Both the position numbers and the translations under genes were made by a program. From NCBI GenBank assembly GCA_030649935.1, contig JAUSFN010000015.1:1-64000 (forward strand): 64,000 nucleotides of DNA. Reading direction: 5' to 3'. Under the pieces are notes generated by a model. It saw only the letters and a program-made list of their open reading frames with translations. It made no database searches and was not told the DNA's origin. This document shows positions 1-11,127 of the stretch, one piece after another. Numbering within the stretch: the stretch's first letter is position 1; every line of letters starts with the position of its first letter. Source of the stretch: Candidatus Planktophila sp. GTDB lineage: Bacteria; Actinomycetota; Actinomycetes; Nanopelagicales; Nanopelagicaceae.

Positions 1-460
1 CACCTGTGGCATAGAGAAGCTCAACCATTGCAACATCTCGAAGTGATAATGGAGTCTCTTCATCACTTGCCCGAGCTGCCAAAGAATCCATCGCCAACGC
101 TGCGCTATTAATATCGAGTACTCCAGGTAATGTGCGATGTCCCTTCGGAGTTGCCAGGTTCGCCCCGACATCGGAGGTGAGATAGTTATTTTTGAAAGCC
201 CATTTGGTAAATAAACGCACTGAAACGGCGCGACGCGAAATCGTAGTGCGCGCCGCGCCTTTTACGTTTTGATTGGCCAACCAGGATCGAATATGCGCCA
301 AGTCAAGCAAAGAGATATCGGTTAAACCCAGCGCGCTTAGATGTTGGAGCATGGATTCTAAATCACCAATGTAGGCCCGTACTGTGTGTGCCGAAAGATT
401 TCGTTCAATCTCTAAATGGCGCTTAAAAGCTGTCAGTAACCTCTCGAATTGGTCGACCAC
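1..460 (-). CDS. xerC: Tyrosine recombinase XerC-like, N-terminal part (cut by window start)
   Basis: The reverse strand reads openly from the GTG at 460 to the window edge, about 153 residues. The product has the all-alpha SAM-like N-terminal core-binding domain of XerC/XerD: it opens FERLLTAFKRHLEIERNLS and continues with HTVRAYIGDL, then IRSWLAN and TISRRAVSVRLF. It breaks off at VAMVELLYATG, which is the start of the catalytic domain. XerC-type recombinases resolve chromosome dimers at dif sites. A TTG at 466 is an alternative start; an in-frame TAG lies just upstream of it. The catalytic Arg-His-Tyr residues lie outside the window, so XerC versus another tyrosine recombinase is not settled, though the N-terminus fits XerC well. 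Confidence 0.85.
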   Translation of the reverse strand, partial: MVDQFERLLTAFKRHLEIERNLSAHTVRAYIGDLESMLQHLSALGLTDISLLDLAHIRSWLANQNVKGAARTTISRRAVSVRLFTKWAFKNNYLTSDVGANLATPKGHRTLPGVLDINSAALAMDSLAARASDEETPLSLRDVAMVELLYATG

Positions 461-530
461 ATGCAAAGACTACTGTTCTATCGTGCGGAAATTGAGTGAG
501 AATAGTTTAGAAACGATTGGAAATTAATGA

Positions 531-674
531 TTAACCAGAAATTGCTGGTAACAACACAAATGCAGTTGGAGAGACAACAATGTATATAACAAACAGAGCC
601 ACTGCCAATGAACAAATGACAATCCCTATAAATACGCTCATTAATAGAGAATTCTTTACTTCCGCGGTAGACAT
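531..674 (-). CDS. Small single-span membrane protein, 47 aa
   Basis: An ATG at 674 opens a 47-codon frame ending in TAA at 531. The product starts MSTAEVKNSLLMS and then carries one long hydrophobic stretch (about residues 10-44), so it is probably a one-span membrane peptide with a short polar N-terminus. A weak AGGA lies upstream. It sits between xerC and the LuxR pair with no overlap to either. I do not recognise a family. Its support is the hydrophobic pattern and the open frame in an otherwise empty gap. It could be a chance ORF. Confidence 0.4.
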   Translation of the reverse strand: MSTAEVKNSLLMSVFIGIVICSLAVALFVIYIVVSPTAFVLLPAISG

Positions 675-762
675 AGAATCAACTCATTTCCTGATCAAGG
701 GTGTGATCAATCTGTATGGGGTAATGGTGTTACCAATTCTCCATTTGTAGTGGTCAATGTCT

Positions 763-794
763 GGTCATATTGTGTGATAGCGCACACTATGACC
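763..794. promoter_or_regulatory. Imperfect 14-bp inverted repeat, possible operator
   Basis: GGTCATATTGTGTG, a 4-base spacer ATAG, then CGCACACTATGACC: 12 of 14 positions are complementary. It lies 122 bp upstream of the first LuxR-type gene in a gap without another convincing gene on that strand. There is no U-tract, so a regulator site is more likely than a terminator. The rest of 675-915 shows no clear gene. Confidence 0.45.
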
Positions 795-915
795 GGAAAC
801 TGTCCGTTTTATGTGTTTTTTCATGGGTTTCTCCGTGTCTTTCCCGTCGCTGGTCGAGACAGTTCAATAAAGTTCATGAATGATTAAGACGCCTACCTCA
901 CGGAGTTAATTAGCA

Positions 916-1710
916 GTGCATAGCAAGCCGAGCCCTAGCGGATATCTAGAGGCGGTTGCAGAGTTCATCGCCTTCCTTTCAGGAAAGGAACTCACGCTTA
1001 ATGAGATTATGAGTCATATTGTGTTGGTGGTTCTGGCTCCTCTAAATGCTGAAGCTTTAACGCTAGACCAACTCAATGATAGAAATCAGGTTGAAAATAT
1101 TGGCAGATGGGGAATGCCTTTAGAAATGATTAAAGACTACGTGGACATATACAGTTTCAATGATAGATACCCATCAACTGACACGCTTCGATATAGAACC
1201 ACCACATATGTAACTACTCTGCCAGATTGGGGCGATGACTATCCCCTACTCAAAAACCTTCCATACACGACTGGCGCACAGAGTTTCATCACCATTCCAA
1301 TTGAAAGAGCGGGCACGCCAGTGGCTGCGCTTGGAGTCTTTAGTAGAGATGTAATACAGCCAAATGCTGAAATAGAGTCCTTTTTAACCGCAGTTGGAAG
1401 CGTTTTGTCAATGTATATGTTTAGCCAAGGCTCTAGTTCTCATGTACTCCCGAAAATTAAAAATGTCGGTGGAATTGCAGCTCATCCTTATGTGGACAAC
1501 TCCTCTAATGAATTTACAGAACGGCAGCAGGTGATTCTGCGCCTTATAAGCGAAGGCCATACCAATCTTTCGATTAGTGAGTTGCTTGGCTATTCAGAGT
1601 CCACGGTTCGACAAGAGACGATAAAAATTTTTGCAAAATTACAGTGTGATGGTCGTATTGAAGCGGCGAAAATTTACAAAGAAATGATGGCTAATTCCAA
1701 TGAGGGATAG
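916..1710 (+). CDS. LuxR-type transcriptional regulator with N-terminal sensor domain (copy 1)
   Basis: 264 aa. The C-terminal ~60 residues form a GerE/LuxR helix-turn-helix: TERQQVILRLISEGHTNLSI, then ESTVRQETIKIFAKL. The N-terminal ~175 residues look like a GAF-type sensor fold, judged from length and pattern only; no ligand residues are recognised. The GTG start at 916 has GGAG at 902-905, and the start aligns with that of the downstream copy. The gene is followed 72 bp later by a close paralogue, so the two arose by tandem duplication. The DNA-binding family is clear; the signal and the targets are unknown. Confidence 0.85.
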   Translation: MHSKPSPSGYLEAVAEFIAFLSGKELTLNEIMSHIVLVVLAPLNAEALTLDQLNDRNQVENIGRWGMPLEMIKDYVDIYSFNDRYPSTDTLRYRTTTYVTTLPDWGDDYPLLKNLPYTTGAQSFITIPIERAGTPVAALGVFSRDVIQPNAEIESFLTAVGSVLSMYMFSQGSSSHVLPKIKNVGGIAAHPYVDNSSNEFTERQQVILRLISEGHTNLSISELLGYSESTVRQETIKIFAKLQCDGRIEAAKIYKEMMANSNEG

Positions 1711-1782
1711 ATACAATCATTGCGTGAGGGGAGATATTTTTGTTACTCTAAGTAACTCATTTCAAAAATCGCGGAATCTGCC

Positions 1783-2574
1783 ATGAGTAAAAAAGTCCTC
1801 CCCACCAATGATTATTTAAAGCACGTTACAGAGTTCATCTCATTCCTTTCTGTCAATGAACTCACTCTTGAGGAAATTTTGAGTCACATTGTGCTGGTAG
1901 TTTTTGCTCCTCTGAATGCTGAAGGAATATTTATGTGTCAGTTAAATAGCGGAAATCAGGCTGAGAGAGTTGGGGCATGGGGCATGCCTCTGGAAATGTT
2001 TCGATCACAAGGAAGTCTTTTTAACTTAAATGATAAATACCCTTCAACTGACGCGCTTCGATATAGAAAAACGACTTGGGTAAATACGTTGCCAGAATGG
2101 GGTACTGCTTATCCACTTCTTAAAAATCTGCCGTACACCACTGGAGCAAAGAGTTTCATCTGTTTTCCGATTGAAAAAGCAGGCACGCCAGTGGCGACGC
2201 TAGGAGTCTTTAGTAGAGATGACATCCTCCCGAATGCTGAAATTGAGGCATTTTTAAAGGCAGTTGGAAGTGTATTTTCGATGTATATGTTTAGCCAAGA
2301 CTCTAGAACGCGTGGCACCATGAGAGTTCAAGAAAAATACATGCCTTCGCATGTGGAAAGTACTGATAATAAGCTTACCGAAAGGCAGCAGGTCATTCTG
2401 CGCCTTATCAGCGAAGATCGAACTAATCTTACTATTAGTGAACTTCTGGGTTATTCAGAGTCCACTGTTCGACAAGAGACGATAAAGATTTTCGCAAAGC
2501 TGAACTGTGCCGGACGTAAAGAGGCAACGCAGATTTACAGGCAACAGTTAGCTAAATCCAAAGAGCATTATTAA
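1783..2574 (+). CDS. LuxR-type transcriptional regulator with N-terminal sensor domain (copy 2)
   Basis: 263 aa, alignable over its whole length with the gene just upstream (shared VEF/TEF-I-FLS start, GMPLEM, LKNLPYTTGA, AGTPVA-LGVFSRD, ESTVRQETIKIFAKL). The middle linker (about residues 175-195) is the main divergent part, and the HTH is almost unchanged. The two may therefore bind the same DNA while sensing different states. ATG start at 1783. The gene ends 2 bp before the convergent cimA stop, leaving no room for a terminator. Confidence 0.85.
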   Translation: MSKKVLPTNDYLKHVTEFISFLSVNELTLEEILSHIVLVVFAPLNAEGIFMCQLNSGNQAERVGAWGMPLEMFRSQGSLFNLNDKYPSTDALRYRKTTWVNTLPEWGTAYPLLKNLPYTTGAKSFICFPIEKAGTPVATLGVFSRDDILPNAEIEAFLKAVGSVFSMYMFSQDSRTRGTMRVQEKYMPSHVESTDNKLTERQQVILRLISEDRTNLTISELLGYSESTVRQETIKIFAKLNCAGRKEATQIYRQQLAKSKEHY

Positions 2575-2576
2575 TA

Positions 2577-4166
2577 CTACTTTAGTTTGCGGCCTTGACG
2601 TAGAAGACCGAATGTAATCGCATCTTCTAACGCCATGGCAGAAGCTGCGATGACGTTTTCATGCACGCCGACCGTGCTCCACTCGTTAGTGCCATCGCTA
2701 GTTTCAACTAGAACTCGAGTAATTGCACCCGTACCTAAGCGGCCCTCAAGTATTCTTACTTTGTAATCGATAAGTTTTAACTTCTCAAGTGCAGGATAGA
2801 ATTGAATAAGTCCTGAGCGAAGGGCGTTATCAAAGGCGTTCACTGGACCGTTGCCAGTGCCAATGCAGACAATCTTCGTTCCCCCGGCAATAACTGTGAC
2901 TTCAGCCTTGGTCAGGATGCTTTGATCTTCGGCGCGTTCAACTGTAGTTAACCAATGTTCAATAGTAAAAAAGGATGGTCGTTCTCCGTTAATTTCTTCT
3001 TGGATTAAAAGTTCGAAAGAGGCATCAGCGGCCTCAAAGGAGAAGCCTTGTAACTCCATATCTTTGACGCGGCTCACGATTCGCGCAATGAGCTCCTTAT
3101 CGCCACCTAAATCCACACCTAATTCTTGGGATTTTAATTCAATCGAAGCCCGTCCGGCCATATCAGAGACCAACATACGCATATCGTTTCCAACTGACTG
3201 TGGATCTTCATGTTGGTAGAGCGCGGGATCAACTTTAATTGCACTGGCATGAAGGCCAGCTTTATGGGCAAAAGCTGAAATACCAACATATGGTTGGCGT
3301 GAACTTGATGAGACATTCGTTACTTCTGCAACGGCATGCGAAATTCTAAATGCCTCTTGCAGAGCGTTGTGCGGTAGGACTAATTTGTCCTTCTTTAACT
3401 CTAAGTTAGCGATAATCGTTACGAGATCTGCATTGCCCGTGCGTTCGCCATAACCATTTAAAGTTCCTTGAACATGTGTGGCACCTGCGGCGATCGCCGC
3501 CATTGAATTTGCAACGGCGCATCCGGTGTCATTATGGCAGTGGATACCAAGGCGGGCTGAGGTTGACGTCAAAACATCGTGAACAATCTGGGAGAGTTCA
3601 TCGGGCAACATTCCACCATTAGTATCACAGAGCGCAATGACATCGGCGCCGGCTTCGGCGGCAACGCGAATGGTTTCAATGGCGTAGGCACGGTTTTTGC
3701 GATAGCCGTCAAAGAAATGTTCGGCATCTAAGAAAACGCGTTGGCCCTCGTGAATTAAATGTGTGACTGAATCGCGAATCATCGCCAAGTTTTCATCCAG
3801 GGTTGTTTTTAACGCTAAATCAACGTGGCGATCAAATGCTTTCGCAACTAGCGTTACTACTGGTGCCCCGCTATCTCGAAGCGCGCCTAGTAAAACATCA
3901 TCGGCCGCATTAACATTAGGGCGACGGGTTGCTCCAAAGGCAACGAAAGTCGAATTCTTTAAGTGAAGTTCCTTTCTAGCCCGGGCAAAGAACTCGGTGT
4001 CTTTAGGATTTGCACCCGGCCAACCGCCTTCGATAAAGCCAACGCCTAGATCATCTAAATGTCGCGCGATGGTTAGCTTGTCATGAACTGAGAGGCTAAG
4101 CCCCTCTTGCTGAGCACCATCGCGCAGCGTTGTGTCATAAATATGGAAAGCGTCATCGATTGCCAT
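2577..4166 (-). CDS. cimA: (R)-citramalate synthase
   Basis: About 529 aa, in the LeuA/citramalate-synthase family. It condenses pyruvate and acetyl-CoA to citramalate, giving 2-oxobutyrate for isoleucine without threonine deaminase. Visible motifs: DTTLRDGAQQEG near the N-terminus, GWPGANPKDTEFF typical of the CimA branch, the metal-binding HCHNDTGCAVAN, and GERTGNADL. A LeuA-type regulatory domain follows from about residue 390. The ATG at 4166 overlaps the ilvE stop as TAATG, so I prefer it to the TTG at 4187. It is the last gene of the ilvBNC-serA-leuB-ilvE-cimA run. LeuB in the same operon could serve the citramalate route as well as the leucine route. Confidence 0.9.
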   Translation of the reverse strand: MAIDDAFHIYDTTLRDGAQQEGLSLSVHDKLTIARHLDDLGVGFIEGGWPGANPKDTEFFARARKELHLKNSTFVAFGATRRPNVNAADDVLLGALRDSGAPVVTLVAKAFDRHVDLALKTTLDENLAMIRDSVTHLIHEGQRVFLDAEHFFDGYRKNRAYAIETIRVAAEAGADVIALCDTNGGMLPDELSQIVHDVLTSTSARLGIHCHNDTGCAVANSMAAIAAGATHVQGTLNGYGERTGNADLVTIIANLELKKDKLVLPHNALQEAFRISHAVAEVTNVSSSSRQPYVGISAFAHKAGLHASAIKVDPALYQHEDPQSVGNDMRMLVSDMAGRASIELKSQELGVDLGGDKELIARIVSRVKDMELQGFSFEAADASFELLIQEEINGERPSFFTIEHWLTTVERAEDQSILTKAEVTVIAGGTKIVCIGTGNGPVNAFDNALRSGLIQFYPALEKLKLIDYKVRILEGRLGTGAITRVLVETSDGTNEWSTVGVHENVIAASAMALEDAITFGLLRQGRKLK

Positions 4167-5245
4167 TAAAGAACCCGATGCATCCAACCATGCGTATCTG
4201 CAATCGTGCCATGCTGAATTCCAAGTAAATGTGCTCGAATTTGTCCAGTAATAGGACCAGGTTCGCCATCACCTGTAATCCATGTACCCATGGCACTCTT
4301 AGCAGATCCAACTGGAGTAATCACCGCCGCGGTTCCGCAGGCAAAAATCTCTGTAATCTCACTTGATTCAACTCCGTGATGCCAATCATCGATACTGATC
4401 ATCGCCTCTTCACTTTTATACCCTAAATCATTGGCAACAGTTAAAATCGAATCGCGTGTGATTCCAGGTAGTAGCGTGCCTGTGAGTTTGGGAGTTACGA
4501 GAGTTACATCTGCGCCTTTGCCTTTGACGAAGTAGAGGTTCATGCCACCCATCTCTTCAATCCATTTTCGCTCAACGGCGTCAATCCACACCACTTGATC
4601 ACAGCCTTGTTTAGCTGCCGCTTTTTGTGCAACTAAAGATGCTGCATAATTTCCACCACACTTTGCCTCACCTGTTCCACCAAGGGCGGCACGGACATAC
4701 TCGGTTGAAATCCATACCGAGACCGCCGTGTTAGTAGAAAAATAGCCACTAGCGGGGGTTGCAATGAGAATGTACAAAGCTTTATTTGATGGCCGCACAC
4801 CTAAACCAACTTCGGTAGCAAACATAAAGGGGCGCATGTACAGCGACTCCCCCACATTATTGGGAACCCACTTCGAGTCTTGCTTAATGAGCGTCTCTAA
4901 AGTTTCAATAAATGCTTCCACCGACATTTGCGGCAGAGCCAATCGTGCCGCCGATTTAGCAAAGCGCTGTGCGTTTTGCTCGGGGCGAAAGAGTGAGACT
5001 CCACCATCGGGTTGGCGGTAAGCCTTCATACCTTCGAAGATTTCTTGGGCGTAATGAAAAACCGCGGTCGCAGGATCTAGTGTGATGGGACCGTAAGGAA
5101 CTAACTCTGGCTCTTGCCAGCCATCTTTTTCACTCCACTCGCGTGTGATCATGTGGTCGGTGTAATGACGACCAAAGCCACCTTCGGCAATCTGTGCGCT
5201 GCGAGTGGCATCATCTTTTATATGCGGATTCATAGTTGTCTTCAT
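4166..5245 (-). CDS. ilvE: Branched-chain amino acid aminotransferase
   Basis: 359 aa from the ATG at 5245, a fold-type IV PLP enzyme catalysing the last transamination for Ile, Leu and Val with glutamate. The PLP lysine is in GEAKCGGNYA. FHYAQEIFEGMKAYR near the N-terminus and ITRDSIL and ACGTAAVITPVG toward the C-terminus are family signatures. A longer open frame to 5308 exists but runs into leuB. Starting at 5245 leaves a 4-bp gap after the leuB stop and gives the usual MNPHI-like N-terminus. Cytoplasmic. Its stop is coupled to cimA. Confidence 0.93.
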   Translation of the reverse strand: MKTTMNPHIKDDATRSAQIAEGGFGRHYTDHMITREWSEKDGWQEPELVPYGPITLDPATAVFHYAQEIFEGMKAYRQPDGGVSLFRPEQNAQRFAKSAARLALPQMSVEAFIETLETLIKQDSKWVPNNVGESLYMRPFMFATEVGLGVRPSNKALYILIATPASGYFSTNTAVSVWISTEYVRAALGGTGEAKCGGNYAASLVAQKAAAKQGCDQVVWIDAVERKWIEEMGGMNLYFVKGKGADVTLVTPKLTGTLLPGITRDSILTVANDLGYKSEEAMISIDDWHHGVESSEITEIFACGTAAVITPVGSAKSAMGTWITGDGEPGPITGQIRAHLLGIQHGTIADTHGWMHRVL

Positions 5246-5249
5246 AGTT

Positions 5250-6269
5250 TTATAGCGCTGCAACCAGCGCATCTCCAACTTCCCTAGTACTTCGCTTTTT
5301 ATCTCCACGAACTAATAAATCGGCGGCAACGGCCCGCTCAATATCGCGCGCAGCTTCGTCAAAACCTAAGTGTTCTAGCATCATCGCAACTGACATTACG
5401 GTGGCCGTTGGGTCGGCGATATTTTTACCGGCAATGTCAGGGGCTGAACCGTGTACTGGTTCGAACATCGATGGAAATTTACCCGTTGGATTTATATTGC
5501 CGGATGCTGCAAGGCCAATGCCGCCACATATTGCCGCGGCGATGTCGGTCAAAATGTCACCAAATAAGTTGTCGGTGACAATGACGTCAAAGCGCTCTGG
5601 GTTTGTGATGAGAAACATTGCGGCGGCATCGGCATGTAAATAATCCGTTGAAACGCTTGGGTACTCTCTTGCAACTTCATTAAAAGTGCGCGTCCAAAGA
5701 TCGCCCGAGTGGACGAGAACATTATTTTTATGCACCATCGTCACTTTTTTACGATCGCGTTTTAATGCGCGCTCAAAAGCATCGCGTATTACACGTTCGG
5801 CGCCGCGGCGAGTATTAAGACTCTCTTCAGTAGCGATTTCAGCCTCTGTTCCTATTGCCATAACCCCACCAGCACCAGAGTAAGGACCCTCTGTACCTTC
5901 GCGGACTACGAGGAAATCTATTGCTGCCTGAGTTGCAAGTGGGCCAGTAACGCCTGGCATTAATTTCGCGGGACGTAAATTAACGTAATGATCAAAGGCA
6001 AAGCGAAGTTTGAGCAACAATCCACGCTCAAGCACTCCACTTGGAACCGTTGGATCTCCCACTGCGCCAAGAAGGATGACATCGGCCCTTGCGAGTTCAG
6101 CCATTGTTTCATCGGAAAGGGCGATGCCGGTGCGATGCCAGTTGGCCGCACCTAATTCATAAGAACTCCTTTTGAATTCGACGAACGGCATCTAAAACTT
6201 TCAAGCCCTCGTTAACAACTTCTGGTCCGATCCCATCCCCGGCGATCACGGCTAAGTTAATAGTTTTCA

Positions 6270-6270
<1 letters not shown>
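5250..6270 (-). CDS. leuB: 3-isopropylmalate dehydrogenase, interrupted by a +1 frameshift after codon ~30
   Basis: The true start is the ATG at 6270, overlapping the serA stop as ATGA. It encodes [19 protein letters not shown], the LeuB N-terminus with its GDGIGPE motif, but the frame stops at TGA 6157-6159 after 37 codons. The rest of LeuB ([68 protein letters not shown]) is in the +1 frame, open from 6191 to 5250. The shift must occur between about 6193 and 6157. The piece from 6191 alone lacks the GDGIGPE strand and has no ribosome-binding site at its first ATG. Alternatives are sequencing error, a real indel or programmed frameshifting. The enzyme oxidises 3-isopropylmalate in leucine synthesis and could also act on the citramalate branch. 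Confidence 0.85.
6157..6171 (-). other. Candidate +1 frameshift signal in leuB
   Basis: On the coding strand: Shine-Dalgarno-like AAGGAG, three bases (UUC), codon UUA, then in-frame stop UGA. This is the same spacing as the prfB (release factor 2) shift site, AGGGGG-UAU-CUU-UGA. Skipping one base at the stop joins the two LeuB frames exactly. Against it, UUA-U is a poor slip site because tRNA-Leu re-pairs badly on UAU. Confidence 0.35.
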
Positions 6271-9191
<2,921 letters not shown>

Positions 9192-9192
9192 T

Positions 9193-10929
9193 TTATAACT
9201 CCTGAGAACCCCAGTCGGGCGCAGTTTCGCGCGCAATCATTATTTCATCATTTGATGTTCCGGCCGCGACCATTGGCCAGACCATTGCATCTCGATTGAC
9301 TCTAAAATCAACTACCACTGGTTGATTATCACTGCTCATCGCCTTCTCAATTGTTGCATCGACATCTTCTGGTCGATCACAACTTAAACCAATACAACCC
9401 ATCGCCTCGGCCAGCATTGGAAAGTTTGGAACTCGCTTTGATTCAAGGTTGGTATTTGAGTAGCGACCCTCATAAAAAAGCGTCTGCCACTGTCGGACCA
9501 TTCCTAATGATTCATTGTTAATAATCGCCACTTTGATTGGAATGTTATTAAGTGCACACGTTGTTAGCTCTTGATTAGTCATTTGGAAACAACCATCACC
9601 ATCAATCGCCCACACAGTTGTATCTGGTGCACCGACCTTTGCACCCATCGCTGCCGGGACGGCATATCCCATCGTGCCAAGGCCACCAGAGTTAAGCCAT
9701 GTGCGGGGGTATTCATATGAGATAAATTGAGATGCCCACATCTGATGTTGACCGACACCGGAAGCAAAAATTGTCTGCGGGCCAGAGATTTTTCCTAAGC
9801 GCTCGATTACATACTGCGGTGAGAGCGAACCATCGGTGGGTATGTCATAGCCCACTGGATATGTTGTTTTCAATGAGTTCATCTGGCGAAGCCAAGGTGT
9901 TAAATCCGGACGATTCTTTGCAAGGGATTCCTTCAACGCTGGAATCAGCGCAGTGATTGTATGTTTCAAATCTCCGAGCACCGGCACATCGGCAAATCTA
10001 TTCTTACCTATTTCAGCGGGATCTACATCGGCATGAATTACCTTTGCATTAACGGCAAAGGTTGAGAGTTTTCCAGTTACGCGATCATCAAAGCGAGCGC
10101 CAAGCGTTATTAATAGATCCGCCTTTTGCAACGCGGTAACGGCGGCAACGGTGCCATGCATCCCTGGCATCCCTAGATTCAATGGATGTGAATCTGGAAA
10201 AGCACCGCGGGCCATGAGAGTTGTAACAACTGGCGCACCAAGTAACTGCGCAAGCTCAAATAGTTCACGCGAAGCATTTGCTTTGATGACTCCGCCGCCA
10301 ACGTAAAAGACGGGTTTGCTCGATTGCGCAATTAAATCAGCGGCATCGGTAATCGATTCGGCGCAAGTGATAGTTCTTGGTTGATAACCCTTTAATGAAA
10401 CCGATGTTGGATAGTTAAAATCCGTCATCTTCTGCAGAGCATCTTTTGCAATATCTACAAGAACTGGACCTGGTCGACCAGTGCTGGCAATATGGAAGGC
10501 CTCGGCGATCGCGCGCGGAATATCGGCAGGATCGGTAATGAGGTAATTATGTTTTGCAAAGGGCATCGTAATGCCACGGATATCGGCCTCTTGAAATGCA
10601 TCGGTACCGATAGCAAGCGATGGAACTTGACCGGTAATTGCAACAACTGGGACTGAGTCCATTGCCGCATCGGCTAGCGGAGTTACCAGATTTGTTGCAC
10701 CGGGGCCAGATGTTGCGATGCAGACTCCGACACGGCCTGTTACTTGGGCATAACCAGTTGCGGCATGACCGGCTCCCTGTTCGTGGCGCACAAGAATATG
10801 GCGAATAGAGCTAGAAAAGATTGGATCATATGCTGGAAGGATCGCACCACCGGGAATTCCAAACATCACATCGACTCCAGCAGCCTCGAGCGATGCCACG
10901 AGTGAACTGGCTCCATTCATTGCACTCAT
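9193..10929 (-). CDS. ilvB: Acetolactate synthase large (catalytic) subunit
   Basis: About 578 aa. ThDP-, FAD- and Mg-dependent enzyme making 2-acetolactate and 2-aceto-2-hydroxybutyrate, the first common step of Val/Leu/Ile synthesis. The conserved ThDP glutamate is in [18 protein letters not shown]. The ThDP/Mg motif starts [12 protein letters not shown] near residue 440 and runs to [14 protein letters not shown] lies at the N-terminus. AGGAGG is only two bases before the ATG at 10935 but eight bases before the ATG at 10929, so I chose the latter. The gene is preceded by a leader peptide and terminator (attenuation). Confidence 0.95.
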   Translation of the reverse strand: MSAMNGASSLVASLEAAGVDVMFGIPGGAILPAYDPIFSSSIRHILVRHEQGAGHAATGYAQVTGRVGVCIATSGPGATNLVTPLADAAMDSVPVVAITGQVPSLAIGTDAFQEADIRGITMPFAKHNYLITDPADIPRAIAEAFHIASTGRPGPVLVDIAKDALQKMTDFNYPTSVSLKGYQPRTITCAESITDAADLIAQSSKPVFYVGGGVIKANASRELFELAQLLGAPVVTTLMARGAFPDSHPLNLGMPGMHGTVAAVTALQKADLLITLGARFDDRVTGKLSTFAVNAKVIHADVDPAEIGKNRFADVPVLGDLKHTITALIPALKESLAKNRPDLTPWLRQMNSLKTTYPVGYDIPTDGSLSPQYVIERLGKISGPQTIFASGVGQHQMWASQFISYEYPRTWLNSGGLGTMGYAVPAAMGAKVGAPDTTVWAIDGDGCFQMTNQELTTCALNNIPIKVAIINNESLGMVRQWQTLFYEGRYSNTNLESKRVPNFPMLAEAMGCIGLSCDRPEDVDATIEKAMSSDNQPVVVDFRVNRDAMVWPMVAAGTSNDEIMIARETAPDWGSQEL

Positions 10930-10973
10930 CTCCATCGCCTCCTTCTTTTACCTAGTTGTGTCGTGTATAAATG

Positions 10974-10998
10974 AAAAAACCCCCAGATTAACTGAGGG
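10974..10998 (-). terminator. Intrinsic terminator of the ilvB attenuator
   Basis: On the minus strand, CCCTCAG, loop TTAAT, CTGGGGG (one G-U pair), followed directly by six T. It lies between the leader peptide and ilvB, about 39 bp before the ilvB ribosome-binding region, so it would stop transcription before the operon. Confidence 0.85.
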
Positions 10999-10999
10999 T

Positions 11000-11030
11000 A
11001 GCGCGCGATCGAACTGCTAGATCACGCGCT
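11000..11030 (-). promoter_or_regulatory. Attenuator hairpin 1 (pause/anti-antiterminator candidate)
   Basis: AGCGCGTGATC pairs with GATCGCGCGCT (11 bp, one G-U) around a 9-base loop. It starts just after the leader-peptide stop at 11032. A ribosome stalled on the Val-Val-Ile codons would cover the upstream arm. I did not find an equally good antiterminator that includes the terminator's CCCTCAG arm, so the exact switching mechanism is open. Confidence 0.7.
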
Positions 11031-11031
11031 T

Positions 11032-11058
11032 TTAAATCACCACTGACTGTGTAGACAT
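11032..11058 (-). CDS. ilvB leader peptide MSTQSVVI
   Basis: Eight codons from ATG 11058 to TAA 11032, ending Val-Val-Ile, the end products of the downstream pathway. It is followed at once by a strong hairpin and a terminator, the classical layout of amino-acid attenuation; leader peptides of this kind precede ilvBNC in other actinobacteria. The predicted transcription start coincides with the A of the ATG, so the peptide would be translated from a leaderless transcript. Low charged tRNA-Val or tRNA-Ile should stall the ribosome and let transcription reach ilvB. Confidence 0.75.
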   Translation of the reverse strand: MSTQSVVI

Positions 11059-11064
11059 GGCTGT

Positions 11065-11093
11065 ATTATTCAATAGCTTTTGATGTGAGTCAA
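11065..11093 (-). promoter_or_regulatory. Promoter of the ilvB-cimA operon
   Basis: Minus strand: -35 TTGACT (11093-11088), a 17-base spacer, then -10 AATAAT (11070-11065). The expected start point about seven bases downstream falls on the leader-peptide ATG at 11058. Confidence 0.65.
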
Positions 11094-11127
11094 GGTATGA
11101 GATGCACATCTCACACTGTGAACAGTT

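Noticed and set aside
2109-2321. 70-aa minus-strand ORF within the second LuxR gene
   Set aside because: Antisense shadow with no start signal; the plus-strand gene is clearly real.
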